Source: Pacificimonas sp036351775 | Lineage (GTDB): Bacteria; Pseudomonadota; Alphaproteobacteria; Sphingomonadales; Sphingomonadaceae | Direction: 5' to 3' | NCBI GenBank assembly: GCA_036351775.1 | Contig: JAZBPX010000023.1 | Span: 1 to 64,000, forward strand | Length of the DNA: 64,000 nucleotides | Shown: positions 8,858 through 17,340 of the stretch, piece after piece | Layout: each line of letters starts with the position of its first letter | Position numbering within the stretch: the first letter of the stretch is position 1 | The notes under the pieces: generated by a model | Databases searched by the model: none | The model's input: the letters and a program-made list of their open reading frames with translations, nothing else | What the model was told of the DNA's origin: nothing | Translations under genes and position numbers: made by a program

Positions 8858-9626
8858 CCCGGTCCCTCACTTCTGTGCTGGCGACAGCAACGGTCATGTC
8901 CGTCTGCCCGCAGAAGCGGCCAAACGCAAAGCGGGGATCAGGGTGATGGTGCGCGACGCAGTCTGGAGCGAACCGGTCTCACGGCTGATTTTGCCTGTTC
9001 TGCAAGGAATCGACAGGGAAATCGCAATTTTGTGAGGGTAAGGTCCGCCGTCCCGAACCCGTAACAGCCTGCCATTGCGGGACTTCTGACCCAAAATTCC
9101 CAACTCGCGAAACAGGGAATTTCGTGTCTGGCAGCGGGGTAACTTGGGCGAAGGATCAGGGAACTGCTGAGAGGCGAACAGCGAATGGAAAAGCGCGTTT
9201 ATTCGTCCTCGTCGATCTCGGCCTAGAGCAGGGTCATCGCCTGACCGTGCCGTTGTCCGAGAACTCGCTCGGTCATGGCAAGCGTTCGTAGCGTGAACCA
9301 TTGGTCTCAATGGAGTATGACGAGGTCTTGCGGCAGCGAGATCAGTCGTTTCCCGTCAGCGTTCATGCCCTCTCTTCGATCTCATGCCCAGCACCTCCGG
9401 GGACTGAAAACCTATGGCGTCTCCGCCCGGTCGTTTGCCACCAGCTTGCTGGGGCCTCGTAGATTTTCGTCAAGGGTTGGGCCGGTAGCGGACGGTCCAC
9501 CATTAGTCTGATGGGCCCGAATGGAGTCGTAGCGTTGCCCCCTGGCGGTAAACGCATCCATTTCTGGCGTTGCTTCTCCGAAACCAAAATGCCCCTCATT
9601 CGCTGGATCGGCGAATGGAGAATTAG
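8858..9626. other. Long non-coding stretch at the left edge of the accessory block
   Basis: About 770 bases between argE and ku contain no convincing intact gene. Base composition is visibly less GC-rich than the flanking chromosome. Between about 9095 and 9160 there are short repeats of an AGGGAATTT/AAATTCCC type. A short decayed reading frame on the minus strand (9199-9366) is listed separately. The segment just before 9627 supplies the ku ribosome site (GGAGAA). Confidence 0.5.
9199..9366 (-). pseudogene. Possible decayed gene fragment with two internal stops
   Basis: Read from an ATG at 9366 leftward, the frame gives about 55 codons of protein-like sequence (starting MNADGKRLISLPQDLVILH, later TLRTLAMTERVLGQRHG). 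It is broken by one TGA and one TAG and ends at TAA in an acidic AEIDEDE tail. I do not recognise the family. It may be a remnant of a mobile-element gene, or chance. Confidence 0.25.
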
Positions 9627-10466
9627 ATGGCTGCACGCGCATATTGGCAGGGACAGATAAGGCTCGCCCTCGTTTCCATTCCGGTCGAGATATATTCGGC
9701 TAGCAAATCCGGCGCGAAGATCAGGTTCAATCAGATCCACGAGCCGAGTGGCAAGCGGATCAGGTACGAGAAGAGCGTTCCGGGTGTCGGCCCGGTTGAT
9801 CGCGATGAGATCATCAAGGGCTACGAGATTTCAAAGGGCGAGTACGTCCTGCTCGGTGACGAGGAGATCGAAGCGGTCAAGATCGAAAGCCGAAAGACTC
9901 TCGAACTCGTCCAATTTGTCGAGGCATGCGAGATCGACCCGCTTTATTTCGAAAAGCCCTATTATGTCACGCCGAAGGACGAGTTGGCTGAAGAGGCCTT
10001 CATCGTGCTGCGCGAGGCCCTGCGGAAATCGAAGAAGGTGGCGCTGGGGCAATTGTCGGTGCGCGGGAGCGAGAAGCTCGTCGCGATCAAGCCGTGCGGC
10101 AAGGGCCTGCTACTCGAAACGCTGCGTTACGCCGACGAGGTGCGCGAGGGCCAGGTTTTCTTCGAAGATATCGACGAGGCGAAGCCGAAGAAGGAGCTGC
10201 TTGATCTCGCGGCGACACTGATCGAAGAGAAAAGCGCGCCGTTTGACGCGAGCGAGTTCGAGGACCGCTATGTCGATGCACTGAGAAAGCTGATCGACAA
10301 GAAGGCGAAATCTAGGAGCAAGAAGGCGATCGTCACGGACGTCGACGAGCCCGACGGCGGCGACGGTGGAAACGTGATCGACCTGATGGCCGCGCTGAAG
10401 AAGTCGGTCGGGGACAAGAAAGCGTCGAGCGGCAAGTCGAGTTCAAAACGTAAGAAGAGCGCTTGA
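9627..10466 (+). CDS. ku: Ku protein, non-homologous end joining
   Basis: A 279-aa bacterial Ku homodimer subunit that encircles broken DNA ends and recruits LigD. The core runs from the N-terminus (ARAYWQGQIRLALVSIPVEIYSA) through the typical KPYYVTP and EALRKSKKVALGQ segments to about residue 200. A lysine/serine-rich basic tail (KKSVGDKKASSGKSSSKRKKSA) follows, of the kind that in other Ku proteins contacts DNA or LigD. A GGAGAA ribosome site precedes the ATG. The stop codon is separated by one base from the ligD start, so the two genes form a tight operon. The gene lies in the less GC-rich block beside tRNA-Leu. Confidence 0.97.
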   Translation: MAARAYWQGQIRLALVSIPVEIYSASKSGAKIRFNQIHEPSGKRIRYEKSVPGVGPVDRDEIIKGYEISKGEYVLLGDEEIEAVKIESRKTLELVQFVEACEIDPLYFEKPYYVTPKDELAEEAFIVLREALRKSKKVALGQLSVRGSEKLVAIKPCGKGLLLETLRYADEVREGQVFFEDIDEAKPKKELLDLAATLIEEKSAPFDASEFEDRYVDALRKLIDKKAKSRSKKAIVTDVDEPDGGDGGNVIDLMAALKKSVGDKKASSGKSSSKRKKSA

Positions 10467-10467
10467 C

Positions 10468-12996
10468 ATGGCGGCCAAGGGCAAGCCGTTCGATCCGCTC
10501 GCGACTTACAACGCCAAGCGCGATTTCAAGAAGACGCCGGAACCGTCTGGCGCGGCACGAAGCAGCGAGAGCGGCGATCTCTTCATTGTGCAGAAACACG
10601 ACGCCTCACGGCTCCATTGGGATCTGCGTCTCGAAGTCGACGGCGTGCTCAAGAGCTGGGCGGTAACCAAGGGGCCCTCGCCCGATCCGGACATCAAGCG
10701 GCTGGCGGTGCGGACCGAGGACCACCCGATGTCCTACGCCGAGTTCGAGGGGACGATCCCCAAGGGCGAATATGGCGGCGGCACGGTGATGTTGTGGGAT
10801 CGCGGAAGCTGGGCCCCGATCAAGGGAAAGAGCGCGAAGGATCTCGAGAAGGGCCATTTGCATTTCTGTCTCGAGGGCGAGCGGATGCAGGGCGAGTGGT
10901 TGCTCATCAGGCTCAAGAAGAAGCCGGGCGAAAGGCGCGAAAACTGGCTCCTGCGCAAATTGCAGGACGACCACGCCCAGAAAGGCGACTTGCTGGTCGA
11001 ACGCGAGCTGACCAGCGTGCTGACCGGGCGATCGATGGCCGAGATCGCGGCCAACAAGAAAGGCGACAACCCGTTTGCTGGAAAAAAGGGCAAGGCATTC
11101 CTCGAACAGATGGAAAAGCCTTCGGCGCGCAGCGCCAAGAAGGCCAACTCCCGCGCTAAGAGAAAATCTGCGCCCCTTCCAAAATTTGCCAAACCCCAGT
11201 TGGCGACACTCGTCGACGATGTTCCCGCCGGTAACGGGTGGATGCACGAGATAAAGTTTGACGGGTACAGGGCAGTAATCGCGGCCAAGGGCAGTGACGT
11301 GCGCGTTTTTACGCGCAGCGGCAAGGACTGGACCGACAAGTTCGCTCCGCTTGTCGAGGCAATCGCGACGCTCCATCTTCCGGCCTGCCTGATCGACGGC
11401 GAGATCGTCGCCTACGACGGAAGGGGCAATCCCGATTTCTCGACCCTGCAGCGCGTCCTGAAGCGCGGCCATGGCAGCCAGTCAAAGAGCGATGGGCTGT
11501 CCCTCCACGCGTTCGATCTGTTGTCGCTCGACGGCGAGGATCTGACCAGCCTACCTAATATCGAGCGCAAGGAGCATCTCGAAGCGCTGCTTTCGACGGC
11601 CGAACCCCCGATCCACGTCGCCGATCATCTCATCGGCGCGGGAGAAAAACTTTACAATTCCATGTGTAGCGCCGGGCAGGAAGGCATTATCGCCAAGAAA
11701 ATCGATGCGCCCTACCGCCATTCGCGTAGCAAGGCCTGGGTGAAGGTCAAATGCACCCGGCGCCAGGAATTCGTGATTGTCGGGTGGAAGGCGAGCAAGG
11801 CGAAGGGGCGTCCGTTCGCCTCCCTGCTAATGGCCCAGCATGAAGGCGATGAACTGGTCTACAAGGGCAATGTCGGCACCGGGTTTACCAACGACGAGCT
11901 CGACGAACTGGCGGCGAAGATGAAACGGCTGGAGCGCAAGACGCCGCCGGTCGAAACCGACGAGACGAGCGCGCGCCTCGTCACCTGGCTCACTCCGAAG
12001 CTGGTCGCCGAAGTGGCCTTCGCCGAATTCACCGCCGACGGGAATATCCGCCATGGCAGCTATCTCGGCCTGAGGAGCGACAAGGACGCGGCATCGGTGA
12101 CGCCGGAAACGGCCGTACTGGCCCCGAAGCCCGCCGTCGCCGTCAATATCTCCAGCCGCGACCGCGTGGTCTTCCCCTATACCGGCCAGACCAAGGGCGA
12201 GCTTGCCGATTACTATGTCGCCATCGCGCCGTTCATGCTCCCTTTCGCCGGGAGGCGCCCGGTCAGCCTGGTGCGCTGCCCGCAGGGACGCGCGAAGAAA
12301 TGCTTCTTCCAGAAGCACGATAGCGGGGCGTTCGGCGATGCTGTCCACCTAGTCCCAATCCGCGAGAAGGACGGCGGGACCGAGGATTATCTCTATGTCG
12401 CGGACGCGCGCGGCATTCTTCAATGCGTCCAGATGGGGACGATCGAATTCCACGGCTGGGGCTCGCGCAGCGACGATGTCGAGGCGCCAGACCGAATGGT
12501 ATTTGATCTCGACCCCGACGAGACTCTCGGTTTCGACGATGTCAAGCAGGCGGCGCACGACATTCAGGCTCGGCTGTCCGATATCGGGCTTGTCAGCTTC
12601 GCCATGCTTTCCGGCGGGAAGGGGGTGCACGTCGTGGTGCCGCTTAACACCGGCCATTCATGGGACGAACACAAGGATTTTTCGCGCCGCTTTGCCGAAG
12701 CGCTGAGCATTGCCGAACCCGATCGATTCACGGCCACGATGAGCAAGGCGAAGCGCAAGGGAAAGATATTCATCGACTGGCTGCGCAACCAGCGCGGCAG
12801 CACTGCCGTCGTCCCCTATTCCGCCCGCGCCCGCCCGGGCGCACCGGTGGCGGCGCCGATTGGCTGGCACGAGCTGAAATCGATGACGCACCCCCATTCT
12901 TTTTCGATCGACGATGCAAAACGGCTGATTGATCGTGCGCAAAGCGAGACCCTGGCTGGCTGGGGCTTCGCCGACCAAACACTGCCGGACATATGA
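10468..12996 (+). CDS. ligD: ATP-dependent DNA ligase LigD (phosphoesterase-ligase-polymerase)
   Basis: An 842-aa three-domain end-joining ligase in the Pseudomonas-type order. The 3'-phosphoesterase domain comes first, with H44, H50, D52 and R54 in QKHDASRLHWDLRLE. The ATP-dependent ligase follows, with adenylated lysine K263 in EIKFDGYR, and ends near residue 535. The primase-polymerase domain is last, with metal-binding D680-L-D682 in VFDLDPDE and SGGKGVHVVVP. It partners Ku to trim, fill and seal double-strand breaks, mostly in non-growing cells. All catalytic motifs I checked are intact. It starts one base after the ku stop. Confidence 0.97.
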   Translation: MAAKGKPFDPLATYNAKRDFKKTPEPSGAARSSESGDLFIVQKHDASRLHWDLRLEVDGVLKSWAVTKGPSPDPDIKRLAVRTEDHPMSYAEFEGTIPKGEYGGGTVMLWDRGSWAPIKGKSAKDLEKGHLHFCLEGERMQGEWLLIRLKKKPGERRENWLLRKLQDDHAQKGDLLVERELTSVLTGRSMAEIAANKKGDNPFAGKKGKAFLEQMEKPSARSAKKANSRAKRKSAPLPKFAKPQLATLVDDVPAGNGWMHEIKFDGYRAVIAAKGSDVRVFTRSGKDWTDKFAPLVEAIATLHLPACLIDGEIVAYDGRGNPDFSTLQRVLKRGHGSQSKSDGLSLHAFDLLSLDGEDLTSLPNIERKEHLEALLSTAEPPIHVADHLIGAGEKLYNSMCSAGQEGIIAKKIDAPYRHSRSKAWVKVKCTRRQEFVIVGWKASKAKGRPFASLLMAQHEGDELVYKGNVGTGFTNDELDELAAKMKRLERKTPPVETDETSARLVTWLTPKLVAEVAFAEFTADGNIRHGSYLGLRSDKDAASVTPETAVLAPKPAVAVNISSRDRVVFPYTGQTKGELADYYVAIAPFMLPFAGRRPVSLVRCPQGRAKKCFFQKHDSGAFGDAVHLVPIREKDGGTEDYLYVADARGILQCVQMGTIEFHGWGSRSDDVEAPDRMVFDLDPDETLGFDDVKQAAHDIQARLSDIGLVSFAMLSGGKGVHVVVPLNTGHSWDEHKDFSRRFAEALSIAEPDRFTATMSKAKRKGKIFIDWLRNQRGSTAVVPYSARARPGAPVAAPIGWHELKSMTHPHSFSIDDAKRLIDRAQSETLAGWGFADQTLPDI

Positions 12997-13114
12997 TGGC
13001 CGCGATGTGGCTGTCAGGTTATCGAACGAGCGGTTCAGGTGATCTCTTTGTGGGCCGATCGCGGTTAGACTGCTGTCGGGTCATTCTATCGAAATGCGGT
13101 CATACCGCTTCCGA
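12997..13114. other. Gap between ligD and the insertion element
   Basis: About 120 bases with no gene. A small hairpin (GCGGT-CAT-ACCGC, 13096-13108) lies just outside the left inverted repeat of the insertion sequence. Confidence 0.35.
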
Positions 13115-14647
13115 CCCTATTCCGTTGAAAAAGTCGCCGTTGGCTGCGTTGGTTTAGCTCCCCGGATCTAGGGCGAGAGAGGCCGATGCCTCTCTCAGGC
13201 GGGGGCGAGGCCCGGCATGGGCCGCATCTTGGCCAGTTTCCGGAGGTTCTGGGCTGCGGCAGCGAGGTGGAACTCATCTTTTGCTCCGTTGGGACCGCGG
13301 AGACGCAAGCGGTCCAGTTTCAGGATCCGCTTGAGGTGCGCAAAGAGCATCTCGACCTTCTTTCGTTGGCGGCGTGAGACGAGATAGGCGTCACTTTTGG
13401 AGATATCGCGTGCCAGGTCGCGTGCGCCTTCGTGGACCGAGCGCACGATCTTGCGGGTCGCCGTGCGGGGTGCGCAGCGCGGCTTGAGATTGCATGCCTG
13501 ACAGTCCTTCTGGCTGGCACGGTAGCGGATGAAGCCATCGGCATTGGCCAGCGGCCGCGGGGCCTTGAAGTTGCGGTTGGATGGTCTCAGCCGCTTTCCG
13601 CCGGGGCAGAGGTAACTGTTGTCCTCGGCGTCATAGGTAAAGTCGGACCGCGCAAGGGTGCCGTCGCTGCGTGCAGACTTGTCGAACACGGGGATATGGG
13701 GCTCGATACCCTTGTCCTCGACCAGCCATGCAAGGTTCGGCGCCGAGCCATAAGCTGTGTCGGCTACAAGCCGCTCGGGCGACAAGCCGAAGCGTTCCTG
13801 CGTTCGCTCGATCATCCTTCGCTGCGCAAGAACCTCGGCCTGCCGCACCGATGTCGTCGCCTCCACATCGACGATCACCGCGTGATCGAGGTCGATCAGA
13901 TAGTTAGTGGGGTAGGAGTAGAAGGCCGCCTCGCGCGTCGCCGCAGTCCAGCGCGCCGCGGGGTCGGTGAGGTTGATCCGCTTCGGCTCGACAGGCGTGG
14001 CTCCGCCGAAGGCAGCATCATCGAGGACCTCAAGATACTCAGCGACCGCACGACCGGCACCTTCGGGCGGGAGACCTTCTTCCCCCGGAACCGAGCGCTG
14101 GCGGTGGACATCGGCGCGGATCAGGCTCGCATCGACCGCGAAGCCTTCTGCTCCCACCAGTCCTTCTCTCATGCAGCGCTCCACCGTCATCTCGAAGAGC
14201 TTGCGCAGCAGGTCGCTGTCGCGGAACCGGCCGTGTCGGTTCTTGGAGAAGGTGGAGTGATCGGGCACCGACCCCTCGAGATCGAGCCGGCAGAACCAGC
14301 GATAGGCGAGGTTGAGGTGCACCTCCTCGCACAAGCGGCGCTCCGAGCGTATGCCCATGCAATAGCCAATGAGGAGCATCCGGATCATTAGCTCGGGATC
14401 AACCGAAGGCCGTCCGGTCGAGCTGTAGAACGGCTTCAGGTGCTCTCAGATACCCGTCAGATCGACGAACCGGTCAACCGAGCGCAGCAGGTGATCCTGG
14501 GGCACATGATCCTCAATGCGGAAGCTGTAGAACAGCGCCTCCTGCATCACCGTCCGCTCGCCCATCATCAGCAAATCTCCTGATTACGAAGATCACTGAA
14601 TCAGCGGTTCGCCCTCTTCGCTAGAGGAGTTTTTCAACAGAATAGGG
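13115..14647 (-). mobile_element. IS1182-like insertion sequence (about 1.53 kb)
   Basis: The element is bounded by imperfect terminal inverted repeats. The left end at 13115-13135 and the right end at 14627-14647 match at 19 of 21 positions, each reading CCCTATTC(C/T)GTTGAAAAA from outside in. Similarity continues weakly outward for a further 10-14 bases on both sides (ACCGCTT cores), so the true ends could be slightly wider. I could not find a convincing target duplication. The single transposase gene runs leftward and carries a nonsense codon, so this copy is probably immobile without help. Confidence 0.8.
13195..14568 (-). pseudogene. IS1182-like transposase with in-frame stop
   Basis: Read from the ATG at 14568, preceded by an AGGAG ribosome site, the frame encodes MMGERTVMQEALFYSFRIED and so on for 40 codons. 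It then meets TGA at 14446-14448 and resumes in the same frame with EHLKPFYSSTGRPS. The family usually has a sense codon here, so a CGA-to-TGA change is the simplest explanation. Downstream, the DDE parts look intact: VDASLIRAD, VADTAYGSA, and the glutamate in RKKVEMLFAHLKRILKLD. A second ATG at 14388 could give a 397-aa truncated product lacking the N-terminal DNA-binding part. Confidence 0.85.
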
Positions 14648-14883
14648 GCGCAAAGCGGTCATTCACTCAGCGTGTGCATGGAACCGGTGATGGCCCAAAT
14701 CTGCTGACCCGCTTTTGGCTCCTGTCAGGGACAGACCGGACTGCTTACCCGGTAATGTGCCAACGGTGAGGGCGGTCTTTCTTACATCCTCTATCGCCAA
14801 TTTACCTGGGCGAAGAACAGGAGGACGAGCTCCCTGACGTCATCGTCCACGGCTCGACAGACCCTTTCACCATTCGCATACTG
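14648..14883. other. Non-coding remnant between IS and recombinase fragment
   Basis: About 235 bases with no gene I can support. The right outer edge of the IS shows the motif GAATGACCGCTTT (minus strand, near 14650-14665), which resembles the left outer edge. Several short disrupted frames suggest debris from earlier mobile-element events. Confidence 0.35.
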
Positions 14884-15090
14884 TTGCTCTACAAGATCGA
14901 TCGCCTCACCCGAAGCCTGACCGGTTTTGCGAAGATCGTGGAGGTCATGGATGGTGCCGGGGCAAGCTTCGTCAGCATCACCCAGAGCTTCAACAGCACG
15001 ACCAGCATGGGGCGGCTGACGCTCAACATGCTGCTGAGCTTCGCACAGTTCGAGCGCGAAGTTACCGGCGAGCGCATCCGCGACAAGATG
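14884..15090 (+). pseudogene. Serine recombinase (resolvase) fragment
   Basis: About 69 codons match the middle of the resolvase/invertase catalytic domain: KIDRLTRSLTGFAKIVEVMD, then GASFVSITQSFNSTTSMGRL, then LLSFAQFEREVTGERIRDKM. The N-terminal catalytic serine segment and everything after the ERIRDK helix (the linker and DNA-binding part) are missing. The frame stays open to 15168 but the later residues do not look like a recombinase. It is a relic of a large serine recombinase, as carried by integrative elements, and lies a few hundred bases from tRNA-Leu. Confidence 0.8.
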
Positions 15091-15320
15091 ATTGGGCCAG
15101 TCAGCATACGATGCTCGGATTCTCCTGAGCCTGGAAATCGGATTGCGGTCGGAATTCCGGGCGCCTGAGACAGGTGCCGCTTCCTGCGTCAGAACACCAT
15201 GGATGCGAGCCGTCTGGGACTGCAAGTGGCGCTCATGTGCAGAATGAATGGCGCGGAACTGCGCCATTCCAATGGACAATCCTCGGCCCGTCCCCAAGGG
15301 CCTCGGAGCCAACGACTGTG
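15091..15320. other. Non-coding stretch between recombinase relic and tRNA-Leu
   Basis: About 230 bases with only short open frames that resemble nothing I know. It directly abuts the 3' end of the leftward tRNA gene, the usual insertion point of integrative elements. Confidence 0.35.
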
Positions 15321-15407
15321 TGGTGCGGTCGAGAAGACTCGAACTTCCACGGGCTCTCGCCCACAACGACCTCAACGTTGCGCGTCTACCAATTCCGCCA
15401 CGACCGC
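15321..15407 (-). tRNA. tRNA-Leu (anticodon GAG)
   Basis: On the minus strand the 5' acceptor arm GCGGTCG pairs with CGACCGC at the 3' end. It is followed by discriminator A and an encoded CCA (15321-15323). The D-arm reads GGCGGAATTGGTAGACGC, and the anticodon stem CAACG/CGTTG encloses the loop TTGAGGT, giving anticodon GAG. A long variable arm (type II tRNA) and a T-arm with GTTCGAGTC are present. The total length of 87 nt with CCA is normal for tRNA-Leu. Its 3' end faces the accessory block containing Ku-LigD, the IS and the recombinase relic. Confidence 0.96.
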
Positions 15408-15557
15408 ACGCCGCGCTCGCCGCAACCCGGGGGTTCCGGCGGCTGGAAGAGCGGCGCGTCTAACAGAGGATCCGGGGGGCTGCAACCAGCGCTGTATGCT
15501 TAATGAAAAAGTGCATTAACTTCAATTGTTAAGCACTTGTTTACCTTGACGGTATGT

Positions 15558-15572
15558 TTAACGGCCTGTTAA
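15558..15572 (+). promoter_or_regulatory. CtrA-type binding box
   Basis: The sequence TTAA-CGGCCTG-TTAA, followed by CC, is a perfect match to the alphaproteobacterial CtrA consensus TTAA-N7-TTAAC. It lies 10 bases upstream of the ATG of the small secreted protein at 15583. Several further TTAA motifs occur in the preceding 60 bases. Confidence 0.6.
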
Positions 15573-15582
15573 CCGAAGCGGG

Positions 15583-15867
15583 ATGGTTACCCGGCCCTTA
15601 ACCAAAGCCCTCACGGCCGCTGCCCTGATCGGCGGCGCGCTGACAGGCGTCGGCGCGGCTGATGCCCGCGCGCAGCCGGTGAGGATGAGCGGCGAGGTGG
15701 CGGTGCGGATCGTCGCGAGCGCAGGCGTCGGCTTCGACAGGGAAGCCGGGTTCGTGGTCGATGCGCGAACGCACGCGCAGGTGCGGACGGTGGCAGCGGA
15801 CAATAGCGGGTCCAGCGCCGACCTCGCGGAGCCCCGCTTGCCGCTGTTCCTGGCCGAGTTCGAATAG
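15583..15867 (+). CDS. Small secreted protein, unknown function
   Basis: A 94-aa protein with a typical signal peptide (basic start, then ALTAAALIGGALTGVGAADARA, cleavage near ARA-QP). The mature part is about 65 residues, has no cysteine and has predicted beta-strand character (GEVAVRIVASAGVGF). I do not recognise the family. The evidence that it is real is the signal peptide, high third-position GC and the perfect CtrA-type box just upstream. No clear Shine-Dalgarno is visible. It converges on carD across a terminator hairpin. Confidence 0.55.
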   Translation: MVTRPLTKALTAAALIGGALTGVGAADARAQPVRMSGEVAVRIVASAGVGFDREAGFVVDARTHAQVRTVAADNSGSSADLAEPRLPLFLAEFE

Positions 15868-15910
15868 CGCGCACGTTTCGCTGAGCACGCTGACAGGATG
15901 CCGCCAACGG

Positions 15911-15939
15911 AAAAGGGGCGGCCCGACCAGACCGCCCCT
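15911..15939 (-). terminator. Rho-independent terminator of carD
   Basis: A perfect 8-bp stem (AGGGGCGG / CCGCCCCT, 15914-15921 and 15932-15939) with a 10-base loop. In the carD direction it is followed by TTTT (15911-15914 read on the minus strand). It lies in the convergent gap with the small secreted protein gene and may serve both sides. Confidence 0.7.
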
Positions 15940-15965
15940 CTTCAGACATCCCATTGCCGCCGCGG

Positions 15966-16532
15966 TCAGGCCGCTTCGGCGGTGTCCTCGGCTTCGGCCT
16001 CGGCGTCGGCGGCGGCCTTGGCGGCGGCCTTGGCCTTTTTCACGAGGACGGTTTCGATCTTCTCCTGCGCCTCGGCCTCCGCAGTGCCCTCAAGGGCGGC
16101 GAGTTCGCGGGCGAGGCGGCCAATGGCGGCCTCGTAGATCTGGCGCTCGGAATAGCTCTGCTCGGGCTGGTCCTCCGCCCGGTGCAGGTCGCGCACGACC
16201 TCCGCGATGGACACGAGATCGCCGGAGTTGATCTTGGCCTCATATTCCTGCGCGCGGCGCGACCACATGGTGCGCTTGACCTTGGGCTTGCCCTTCAGCG
16301 TGGTCATCGCGTCGGCGAGCGTGGCCTGGCTGGAGAGCTTGCGCATCCCGACCTGGTCAATCTTGTGGATCGGCACGCGAAGGGTCATCTTTTCCTTCTC
16401 GAACCGCAGGACGTAAAGTTCGAGGGCCGCGCCCGCGATCTCCGTCTTCTGAATTTCCATGACCCGGCCGACGCCGTGCTTGGGGTAAACGACAAAATCC
16501 CCGGGTGAGAAACTCAGCTTCTTGGCTGCCAT
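15966..16532 (-). CDS. carD: CarD-family transcriptional regulator
   Basis: A 188-aa CarD_CdnL_TRCF family protein that binds the RNA polymerase beta subunit and stabilises open promoter complexes. The N-terminal polymerase-interaction domain (about 1-65) begins LSFSPGDFVVYPKHGVGRVMEIQ. The helical DNA-binding part contains the family signature WSRRAQEYEAKINSGDL (about 90-106) and AEVVRDL. The final 40 residues are an alanine/glutamate-rich extension (KAKAAAKAAADAEAEAEDTAEAA) that is longer than in minimal CarD proteins. The gene is monocistronic and ends at a clear terminator. Confidence 0.95.
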   Translation of the reverse strand: MAAKKLSFSPGDFVVYPKHGVGRVMEIQKTEIAGAALELYVLRFEKEKMTLRVPIHKIDQVGMRKLSSQATLADAMTTLKGKPKVKRTMWSRRAQEYEAKINSGDLVSIAEVVRDLHRAEDQPEQSYSERQIYEAAIGRLARELAALEGTAEAEAQEKIETVLVKKAKAAAKAAADAEAEAEDTAEAA

Positions 16533-16930
16533 GTAGCGCTCCTAGTTTTGGTCCCCGGCGGCGCTGTGCAGCGAATGGCGATTTCCCCGCAAACGCGGGA
16601 AAAGCGAAACACTGTCAGACCGTTACGGGGCGTCCGCTTTCCTGAATCCTTGGCAATCGGCAGCGCGCGGACGACGCCGAACCATTACCCAAATTTTCCC
16701 GGGCGCAGCGCAGGCGGGGGCCCGCGATTCGCAGACCATCCGACCGGAACGACCGGCTCGTGACATTATTATAACAGAAACGCGCAGCTTTCGCGAGGGT
16801 ATGTTTAATTCGTGCTTACCTGTCCGGTGACCTGAGGCCGTGCCACGAATTTTTTGTTTGCGGCTCAGGCTCGCGGATCGGGAGCCCTTGCGAGCCTAAA
16901 AGACCCGCGCTGGTCGGCGTTAGAGCCTAC
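16533..16930. other. Gap between carD and fdxA
   Basis: Roughly 400 bases without a gene; both neighbours run leftward. An AT-rich part near 16765-16830 includes a near-match to a CtrA box (TTAA-N7-TTAC, 16805-16819). It probably contains the carD promoter region and the 3' end of the fdxA transcript. I find no tRNA or recognisable small RNA here. Confidence 0.4.
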
Positions 16931-17269
16931 TCAGTCGCCCTCGCCGGGTTCGGCGGAGAAGTATTTGTCGAACTTGCCCTCTTCGCCCTTATGGTCGTCA
17001 GCGTTCGGCATTTCTTCCTTCTGCTGGGTGATGTTGGGCCATTCGGCGGAATAGGTGTTGTTGAGCTCGAGCCACTTTTCGAGGCCGTCCTCGGTATCGG
17101 GGAGGATGGCCTCCGCCGGGCATTCGGGTTCGCAGACGCCGCAGTCGATGCACTCGCTGGGGTTGATGACGACCATGTTCTCGCCCTCGTAGAAACAGTC
17201 CACGGGGCAGACCTCAACGCAGGTGGTGTACTTACACTTGATGCAGGCGTCGGTGACGACATAGGTCAT
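16931..17269 (-). CDS. fdxA: Seven-iron ferredoxin FdxA
   Basis: A 112-aa ferredoxin carrying one [3Fe-4S] and one [4Fe-4S] cluster. The cysteines fall at 9, 12, 17, 21, 25, 40, 43, 46 and 50, the Azotobacter ferredoxin I pattern shifted by one. By that pattern C9, C17 and C50 hold the 3Fe cluster, and C21, C40, C43 and C46 the 4Fe cluster. The C-terminal tail (LNNTYSAEWPNITQQKE) is the usual FdxA extension. It is a cytoplasmic electron carrier with unknown partners. It is the third gene of a leftward run with the helicase and S4-domain genes. Confidence 0.96.
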   Translation of the reverse strand: MTYVVTDACIKCKYTTCVEVCPVDCFYEGENMVVINPSECIDCGVCEPECPAEAILPDTEDGLEKWLELNNTYSAEWPNITQQKEEMPNADDHKGEEGKFDKYFSAEPGEGD

Positions 17270-17340
17270 GCGGGTTCAGCGTCCTTTTTCTGCCGGAAGG
17301 GCGGATATAATCCCCCCGTAAGCGCTGCGCAAAGCGAAGG

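Noticed and set aside
8948..8970. Possible attachment-site copy of the tRNA-Leu 3' end near argE
   Set aside because: Only seven consecutive bases (TGGTGCG) match the tRNA end, not enough to claim an att repeat.
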